Shown here piece by piece: positions 14,664 through 18,960 of a stretch of 18,960 bases of DNA. The notes beneath the pieces were generated by a model. The model had not been told where the DNA came from and made no database searches. It was given only the letters and a program-made list of their open reading frames with translations. The translations under genes and the position numbers were made by a program. Positions within the stretch are counted from its first letter, which is position 1, and each line of letters opens with the position of its first letter. The stretch covers positions 1 through 18,960 of the forward strand of contig JBKOWZ010000031.1 of NCBI GenBank assembly GCA_046724665.1, read 5' to 3'. Source of the DNA: Actinocrinis sp046724665 (lineage in GTDB: Bacteria; Actinomycetota; Actinomycetes; Streptomycetales; Catenulisporaceae).

Positions 14664-15365
14664 TCAGCGGGACGACTCGGTCTCGCGCTCCTCGTCGTCC
14701 TCATCCTCTTCTTCGGCGTCGTCCTCGTCGAACTCGTCTTCCTCTTCCTCTTCTTCCTCGAGTTCATCGTCATCGACCACATCGACGCGGTAGAGCAGGC
14801 GCTCGGCGTCGGCGTCGGAGAACGGGTCGTCGTGCCAGCCGCCGAGGGACTCGGAGTCGGCGGCGACCACCCAGAGCGTCGCCTCGGCGGCCTCCAGGCC
14901 GATCTCCTCGGCGCGGTAGGTGATCTCGTCCACGTCGAACGCGTCGAACAGCTCGGCAACCGCGGCGCGGCTGTCGCCGTCCTCGGCGTCGAAGTCCTCC
15001 CCCGCGTTGCGCGCGGCGGTGACCAGCGCCTCGGGGTCCGCGATCAGGTAGTCGCGGCGGATGAACACCGAGAAGGCCTCGACCGGCTCGGGTCCGGCGT
15101 AGCCCGGCGACGGCTCGGCGGGCACCTCGAACGGGGTGACCTCGTCGTGCACGGTGTACAGCAGCTCGTCGTACTCCTCGGCTGCCGCGGCGAGGGCGTC
15201 GAAGGCCTCGAGCACCGACGGGTCCAGCTCGTCGGCCCTGGCCTCGACCGCGGCCAAGTGCCGGTCGATCGCGGCCTTGAGCGCCTCAGCCGCCGCGCGC
15301 ACCTGCGCGGGCGTGGGCGGGGTGCCATTCAGGCTGGGCGCGGCGGACGGCGTCGTCTCGGACAT
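14664..15365 (-). CDS. hypothetical protein with strongly acidic C-terminal tail
   Basis: A 233-aa protein that I do not recognise. Residues 19-75 are predicted helical (AAAEALKAAIDRHLAAVEAR). A compact, strand-containing middle follows (about 76-195, including FSVFIRRDYLIADPEALV and TLWVVAADSESLGGWHDDPF). The last 35 residues are almost entirely Glu and Asp, including a run of seven Glu, ending ETESSR. There is no signal peptide or membrane segment. ATG at 15365 is chosen because TACCGT ends 7 nt upstream (leaderless pattern) and the longer frame adds only an Arg-rich stretch. It converges with the RecD2-like gene, 16 bp between stops. A basic or DNA-bound partner is conceivable; function unknown. 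Confidence 0.85.
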   Translation of the reverse strand: MSETTPSAAPSLNGTPPTPAQVRAAAEALKAAIDRHLAAVEARADELDPSVLEAFDALAAAAEEYDELLYTVHDEVTPFEVPAEPSPGYAGPEPVEAFSVFIRRDYLIADPEALVTAARNAGEDFDAEDGDSRAAVAELFDAFDVDEITYRAEEIGLEAAEATLWVVAADSESLGGWHDDPFSDADAERLLYRVDVVDDDELEEEEEEEDEFDEDDAEEEDEDDEERETESSR

Positions 15366-15372
15366 GGAGACG

Positions 15373-15378
15373 ACGGTA
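15373..15378 (-). promoter_or_regulatory. -10 box for the acidic-tail gene
   Basis: TACCGT on the minus strand ends exactly 7 nt before the ATG at 15365, with no Shine-Dalgarno sequence between. A GTGCCA at 18-bp spacing upstream is a poor -35. It matches the leaderless arrangement seen at mshC and the aldo/keto reductase gene. Confidence 0.4.
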
Positions 15379-15660
15379 TCGGAGTTGGGCACTGGTTGGC
15401 ACGTGCGTTCCGTCCGGCGACGCGGCGTTTGGCCGAATGTCATCCGGATGCTGCTTGATTCGTCGCCAGGGCGCGGTACCGCAGACGCCAGCTGGGCGCC
15501 ACGGGGCCCGGAGCGATGAAAGCTTCCGGGACGGCCGGGCCGCCGCGGCGCCGCGATGGCGCGTACCCCCGGCGCGAGCGCGGCCGAATCCGGCGATTAC
15601 GCTGCTTCCAGCGACCTGTTCTTCCCCAGCCCGTCTTCCGCGAGGTACGAGGTACCGATC

Positions 15661-16038
15661 ATGGCAGCCACCACGTCCGCCAAGCGCTCGCCGCTCGTCA
15701 CCGCCTACGTGGCCTTCGCCTGGGCCACCGGTGTCGCGATGGCTGTGCTCGTGTTCGTGGCGGTACCGCTGAAGTACTGGGCGCACGCGGGCGAGCTGGA
15801 CAAGATCGTCGGCATGACGCACGGAATGGGCCTGTACCCGATCTACGTGATCCTCTCGATCGCCACCGCGTACGTCTACCGGCTCTCGATCCCGCACATG
15901 GCGCTGATGGCGCTCGCCGGCCTCGTCCCCGGGCTCTCGCCGTACGTCGCCGGACGCACGCTCAAGCACATCGACGCCAAGCAGGCGGCCCGCATCCCGG
16001 CGCAGGCTCAGGCAGTGGACTCGCCGATCTCACGCTGA
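15661..16038 (+). CDS. DUF3817-family small integral membrane protein
   Basis: A 125-aa protein with about three membrane segments (roughly 13-36, 54-71, 77-97). The conserved family pattern is present: hydrophobic helix ending in VAVPLKYWAHAGEL, then VGMTHGMGLYPIYVI, and a short basic-polar tail. The role is unknown; members are widespread in actinobacteria. ATG at 15661 follows GAGGT at about 9 nt, and MAATTSAKRSPLVTAY is a normal N-terminus; the frame is open upstream with an ATG at 15556 but that extension is low-complexity. The 295-bp gap to the divergent acidic-tail gene holds no other gene; TACGCT near 15598 is a possible -10. It converges with SURF1, 7 bp between stops. Confidence 0.9.
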   Translation: MAATTSAKRSPLVTAYVAFAWATGVAMAVLVFVAVPLKYWAHAGELDKIVGMTHGMGLYPIYVILSIATAYVYRLSIPHMALMALAGLVPGLSPYVAGRTLKHIDAKQAARIPAQAQAVDSPISR

Positions 16039-16045
16039 GCGGCGC

Positions 16046-16882
16046 CTAGTCGTCGCCGTCCTCGTCATCAGGCGCGTCGGCGGATGAGCCGCGCAGTTCG
16101 CGGCGCCAGTAGAGCACGTACCAGCCGACGGTCACGGCCGCGAAGAAGCACCACTGGAACGCGTAGCCGATGTTCAGCAGGTCCCAGCTCGTGCCGTGCG
16201 CGGGCAGCGGAGCGGCGATCACGGTGAGGCCGCCCGATGCCGACGCGGAGTCGGTTGCGGAGAGGTACCCGTTGGGCAGGTGGTACGGCCACAGGTTCAC
16301 CAGCTGCGCGGCGGAGATGACGGCGACCTCGTGCGGCCCGATCGCCGAGGCGTCCGGCGCGAGTGTCTGCACGATGCCGTTCTGGTTGACCGAACCGGTC
16401 GCCGACTCCGACGCGGCCGCCCAGCCGGTCACAATGACCTGACCGGCCGGCGGCGCCGGGATGGCGGGCTGTCCGCCGCCGGTGGCCGGGAGCCAGCCGC
16501 GGTTGACCGCGATGGCCCGGTGAGGGCCGGTGACCAGAGGCGCGATCACGTAGTAACCGGCGTGCCCGTTCAGCGTCCGGCCGGGGACGAGCAGCTGCCG
16601 CGAGGCGTCGTACGTCCCGGACGTCTCGACCGCCTGGCCGACCTTCCCATCGTCCACGCCGTCGGCGGTGATCAGCTGCGCCGCCGGCTGCGGCGTGCGC
16701 CAGGCCGACAGCTGCGCGGGAGTGAGCGGGACGACCTTGTGCCCGACGTCCCACTGCCAGCGGCCGAGCAGCAGAAAGGCGACCACGAGCACCGCGATCC
16801 CGGCGTGCGCGGCCATCCAGCGCGGCGACCTGAGGTCGTCGCGGGTCAGCCGGGGTTGCGCAGCGGTCACGGACGTGGACAC
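16046..16882 (-). CDS. SURF1-family cytochrome c oxidase assembly protein
   Basis: A 278-aa inner-membrane protein with the SURF1 layout: one N-terminal membrane helix (about 24-41) ending LLGRWQWDVG, a large external domain, and one C-terminal helix (about 237-258, FQWCFFAAVTVGWYVLYWRREL). The external domain contains family landmarks GTYDASRQLLVPGRTLNGHAGYYV in part and AIAVNRGWLP. SURF1 proteins help insert heme a into cytochrome oxidase subunit I. No cox genes lie in this window. GTG at 16882 is chosen over a longer frame because the hydrophobic helix then sits at a normal distance and GATACT ends 7 nt upstream; a second GTG 12 nt later is possible. The tail is acidic (DAPDDEDGDD). Confidence 0.92.
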   Translation of the reverse strand: MSTSVTAAQPRLTRDDLRSPRWMAAHAGIAVLVVAFLLLGRWQWDVGHKVVPLTPAQLSAWRTPQPAAQLITADGVDDGKVGQAVETSGTYDASRQLLVPGRTLNGHAGYYVIAPLVTGPHRAIAVNRGWLPATGGGQPAIPAPPAGQVIVTGWAAASESATGSVNQNGIVQTLAPDASAIGPHEVAVISAAQLVNLWPYHLPNGYLSATDSASASGGLTVIAAPLPAHGTSWDLLNIGYAFQWCFFAAVTVGWYVLYWRRELRGSSADAPDDEDGDD

Positions 16883-16889
16883 GTCTGCC

Positions 16890-16895
16890 AGTATC
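16890..16895 (-). promoter_or_regulatory. possible -10 box for SURF1
   Basis: GATACT on the minus strand ends 7 nt before the GTG at 16882 with no Shine-Dalgarno sequence. It deviates from TANNNT at the first base but keeps the leaderless spacing seen elsewhere in the window. Confidence 0.3.
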
Positions 16896-17236
16896 CGTCC
16901 GGTTGGCTCGCGCCTACGCACCGGGGTCGAGACGGCGCTTTGCGGCACCCGAGCGGTCGCTCCGGTCGGAAAGGGGTGCCCTGGTGTGGGCTCGCCGCCC
17001 GGGTACGTGAGACACCGAACCGGAGTGGACGCGGGCCGACCTGCGCGGGGGCGAGTGGGTGGGGACACGTAACCGGCAGCCGCATACCCAGGTCAGACCG
17101 CTCGGAGCCGGTGCGTCCCGATAGGCACCCTAGGACAGCAGCAGTCTGAATCGAGCGCGCAGGACTTCGCTGATTGCCGTAGCCAGGACCACCGTCTGAC
17201 GTCTAACACGCTTTCAAGCGCCGGGGTTCATCGCGT
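16896..17236. other. gene-free stretch between SURF1 and the VapBC operon
   Basis: Apart from the start of the SURF1 promoter region, I see no gene, tRNA or repeat array here. A 7-bp inverted repeat, GGCACCC (16944-16950) with GGGTGCC (16974-16980), is the only notable structure. Open frames here are short and lack start signals. Confidence 0.6.
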
Positions 17237-17650
17237 TCAGGTCCGCGCGTCCCGCTCGCGCAGTTCAGGCAGGACGCGAGCGAGGGCCGGGAAGTCGTTG
17301 TCCACGTGCAAGACCGTCAGGTCGTGGTGGACCGCGGTCGCGACCACCACAAGATCGAGCACACCTGGGCCGCGGTGCTGAGAATGGCCGGTCAGCTCGT
17401 ATTGGGCACGCTCGGCCCACCGCCATGGATCTTTGGGCATGCCTACCGGCGGGAACATCGCATCGAGATCGGCTTCCAATTCCGAACGGTGCACCTGGCT
17501 GCGCGCGCCGAAGAGCACCTCGAGCCGGGTAGGCATGCAGTGGCGCAGCAGGCCCTCGGCCAGAAACGGCAGCCATCGAAGCCGCAAGTCATTCTCGTTG
17601 CTTAGGATCTGCCACACCGCGCCGGTGTCGATCAGGTAAGCGTCACTCAC
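17237..17650 (-). CDS. vapC: PIN-domain toxin of a VapBC system
   Basis: A 137-aa PIN ribonuclease. Acidic metal-binding positions are present: Asp8 (YLIDTGAVW), Glu44 (CMPTRLEVLFGAR), Asp99 (GVLDLVVVATA), and Asp117/Asp119 (HVDNDF). The HHDLTVLHVDNDF ending matches VapC toxins. It likely cuts a specific RNA; target unknown. GTG at 17650 overlaps the antitoxin stop as GTGA, which implies translational coupling. It is unrelated in detail to the PIN toxin at 6206, so the window holds two independent toxin-antitoxin operons. Confidence 0.93.
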   Translation of the reverse strand: MSDAYLIDTGAVWQILSNENDLRLRWLPFLAEGLLRHCMPTRLEVLFGARSQVHRSELEADLDAMFPPVGMPKDPWRWAERAQYELTGHSQHRGPGVLDLVVVATAVHHDLTVLHVDNDFPALARVLPELRERDART

Positions 17651-17889
17651 TGCGCAGGCGTCCCCGGCCCGCCTGCGGCGCCCTTGCGGTGCTCCCATTC
17701 CGCCACGGCCACGTCGAACTCGCCGCGCTCGTAGCGCTCGGCCATACGCTCCAGGGCTGCCAGGCGGCGCCGACGCGCATTGACCTCGCGCAACGCGGTG
17801 TTCACGGTGTCCTTCTTGGTGGCGGTGCCGAGATTGCGCATCGCCTGCTCCAACTCATCATCATCAAGATCGATTTGAGTGACAGTCAC
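17647..17889 (-). CDS. vapB: VapB-family ribbon-helix-helix antitoxin
   Basis: An 80-aa protein. Residues 1-40 form the VapB/MetJ-Arc ribbon-helix-helix module (TQIDLDDDELEQAMRNLG, TKKDTVNTALREVNARRRR), followed by a charged helix (LAALERMAERYERGEFD) that should bind the toxin. GTG at 17889 is chosen because GGGGGAG lies 7 nt upstream and VTVTQIDLDDD is the normal family start; the longer frame has unrelated sequence. It overlaps vapC by 4 nt. The palindrome at 17938-17951, about 50 bp upstream, is the obvious candidate for its own binding. Confidence 0.92.
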   Translation of the reverse strand: MTVTQIDLDDDELEQAMRNLGTATKKDTVNTALREVNARRRRLAALERMAERYERGEFDVAVAEWEHRKGAAGGPGTPAQ

Positions 17890-17937
17890 TGATGCGCTCC
17901 CCCACATGTGTCCACTCGACATACATACGCTTGAGCG

Positions 17938-17951
17938 GCGATGTACATCGC
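17938..17951. promoter_or_regulatory. 14-bp perfect palindrome upstream of vapBC, candidate operator
   Basis: GCGATGTACATCGC reads the same on both strands. It lies 49-62 bp before the vapB start, where a promoter should be. VapB proteins bind such inverted repeats as dimers to repress their own operon. A second 8-bp palindrome, CACATGTG (17903-17910), overlaps the ribosome-binding site. No strong -35/-10 pair could be assigned. Confidence 0.55.
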
Positions 17952-18007
17952 ACGATAGCGAACCGGTCGCATCGCCCAGGCCAAGGCAGCAATCCCGGCC
18001 TATGCTG

Positions 18008-18041
18008 CGCGTGAGGGCACCACGTTGGATGCCCTCACGCG
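18008..18041 (-). terminator. 12-bp perfect hairpin after the secreted-protein gene
   Basis: CGCGTGAGGGCA (18008-18019) pairs perfectly with TGCCCTCACGCG (18030-18041) around a 10-nt loop. It lies 43 nt past the stop of the secreted-protein gene and before the vapBC promoter, so it insulates the two same-strand units. There is no U tract. Confidence 0.7.
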
Positions 18042-18084
18042 TCACGCCCGCCCGGATCAGGCCCGCAGGCGACTCACCTCATGA

Positions 18085-18576
18085 TCAGCCGATCAAGATC
18101 GGGCCGCTCGAGATCGGGTCGGGTGAGGCCTCGCGGCTGGCACCGGCTCCCGAGACGAATATGCCGGTGTAGGTCACCGAGGTCAGGAACAGCGTCTGTC
18201 CCGGAGGACAGCTGAAGCCACCCGGACCGGGAGGCCCTACCGTGAGGCTTCCGGTTGTCTGCCCATTGCGAACGGGGAACGTCCCCGACGTGGTGAGCGA
18301 GGTGGACACCGTCTCCTTGTTCCCCGCCTTGGGATGGTTGCCTCCGTTGTTGAAGCACTGGTAGAGCGCGGTGGCGTTGTTGACAGTGACTGTGATCAGT
18401 TCGCTCGAGACCGTGCTTCCGAGCCCGGCCTCCTTGAAGGAAACCGTCAACGCGCCGGTGCTGGAGCTCACGCTGGAGTTCGCGTACAGGAAGTGCGGGC
18501 TGTCGGCGAGCGCCGAGTACGCGCCCAGCCCGAGACTGCACACTGCCGCGACGAGCACGAATAAGAGACGCCTCAT
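18085..18576 (-). CDS. small secreted protein of unknown function
   Basis: A 163-aa protein with a clear Sec signal peptide: MRRLL, a hydrophobic core to about residue 20, and a probable cleavage after ALA at 24 (SALA-DSP). The mature part (about 139 aa) is Ser/Thr/Gly-rich and strand-like, with motifs ALYQCFNNGGNHPKAGNK (70-87) and FSCPPGQTLFLTSVTYTGI (121-139). The two mature cysteines, Cys74 and Cys123, could form a disulfide. Similar small exported proteins are common in actinobacteria, but no function is established. ATG at 18576 is chosen because the signal peptide begins there and GGGGGAG precedes it; an in-frame ATG at 18642 would add a charged 22-aa leader. It is flanked by a terminator downstream and a consensus promoter about 230 bp upstream. 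Confidence 0.88.
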   Translation of the reverse strand: MRRLLFVLVAAVCSLGLGAYSALADSPHFLYANSSVSSSTGALTVSFKEAGLGSTVSSELITVTVNNATALYQCFNNGGNHPKAGNKETVSTSLTTSGTFPVRNGQTTGSLTVGPPGPGGFSCPPGQTLFLTSVTYTGIFVSGAGASREASPDPISSGPILIG

Positions 18577-18802
18577 CGTCTCCCCCTTTCCATGGATTCT
18601 GTATTCGATCAGCTGTGTATTTGCCTCCCTCGCCTGCGCCATCGAGCCCGGGACCTGGGACGCACGTGGCGACGACTACTCCGGGCTCACGTTGAAATGA
18701 AGCGTGGGGCCGGCGGCCGACGCTCGCGTTTGCTCGGGTCTGTTCGCTGATGCCACCCCGTCGGCCCGATACCGCACGCCGTATGGTGCTAACGCGGGGC
18801 GG
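18577..18802 (-). other. leader region of the secreted-protein gene
   Basis: About 220 nt separate the predicted transcription start (near 18796) from the ATG at 18576. I see no separate gene in it. The segment just before the ATG is A-rich compared with the genome. It may be a long 5' leader, or a nearer promoter may exist that I cannot recognise. Confidence 0.4.
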
Positions 18803-18831
18803 AAGCTAGGACGGTCGGGCAGTGCTGTCAA
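18803..18831 (-). promoter_or_regulatory. consensus housekeeping promoter
   Basis: On the minus strand, TTGACA (18826-18831) and TAGCTT (18803-18808) are separated by 17 bp. The -35 is a perfect consensus and the -10 fits TANNNT. It is the best vegetative sigma-factor promoter in the window and points at the secreted-protein gene. Confidence 0.65.
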
Positions 18832-18886
18832 CCGGTTCCTATTTCCCGTCCGCATGATTCACTTGGCTGCCATCACAAGGAAAGGC

Positions 18887-18960
18887 CTAGGACCAGCGCT
18901 CATTGCGCCAGCCTGCTTCTTCGCCGCGAGAGGTCTCAAGCCCACCCGGATGGCCTACGT
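18887..18960 (-). CDS. possible 3' end of an unidentified gene cut by the right edge
   Basis: On the minus strand, the frame entering from the right edge is open for about 23 residues and ends at TAG (18887-18889), with the end SRGEEAGWRNERWS. The consensus promoter begins 56 bp further on, which fits a gene boundary. The opposite strand is also open from an ATG at 18854, so reality and strand are uncertain. Product unknown. Confidence 0.2.
   Translation of the reverse strand, partial: VGHPGGLETSRGEEAGWRNERWS

Noticed and set aside
16896..17236. tRNA or small RNA gene between SURF1 and vapBC
   Set aside because: No T-loop consensus or cloverleaf could be drawn; only a 7-bp inverted repeat is present.
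18854..18960. Plus-strand gene start at the right edge
   Set aside because: The frame from the ATG at 18854 is open for about 35 codons but has no clear upstream signals, and it overlaps the equally weak minus-strand tail.

Overview
The window comes from a high-GC actinobacterium. The evidence is the strong G/C third-position bias, a mycothiol gene (mshC), an F420-dependent luciferase-like oxidoreductase, and a gene neighbourhood (metH, PAC2 family, mshC, SCO1664 family, DUF3090, MSMEG_4193-type phosphatase) that is known across Streptomyces and relatives near the Pup-proteasome locus. I cannot fix the genus.

Layout. 1-288: a possible gene tail, then short tandem repeats rich in stop codons. 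289-4658 (minus): HAD phosphatase and cobalamin-dependent methionine synthase metH, separated by a perfect 13-bp hairpin and a 30-bp tandem array that repeats the last metH codons and stop. 4859-5761 (plus): PAC2-family protein, divergent from metH. 5743-6121: a second array in which the last PAC2 codons and stop are repeated in the PAC2 reading frame. 6206-6936 (minus): Phd/PIN toxin-antitoxin pair. 7046-11636 (minus): mshC, SCO1664-family kinase-like protein, DUF3090 protein, histidine-phosphatase-family protein and F420 oxidoreductase. 11843-14647 (plus): aldo/keto reductase and a RecD2-like protein whose ATPase motifs have all decayed. 14664-15365 (minus): protein with a very acidic tail. 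15661-16038 (plus): DUF3817 membrane protein. 16046-16882 (minus): SURF1 cytochrome oxidase assembly factor. 17237-17889 (minus): VapBC pair with a perfect 14-bp palindrome upstream. 18085-18576 (minus): small secreted protein behind a consensus -35/-10 promoter.

How the genes fit together. MetH supplies methionine. MshC makes the cysteine adduct on the way to mycothiol, the main actinobacterial thiol. Four partners of mshC (LLM oxidoreductase, phosphatase, DUF3090, SCO1664 kinase-like) lie in the same direction, two of them overlapping, and look like one functional unit of unknown purpose. Five genes show a TANNNT-like -10 box 6-7 nt before the start codon and no clear Shine-Dalgarno sequence, as in leaderless transcripts.

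The most unusual signal is the pair of in-frame, stop-terminated tandem arrays at the 3' ends of two divergent neighbours, metH and the PAC2 gene. The RecD2-like pseudo-helicase comes second.
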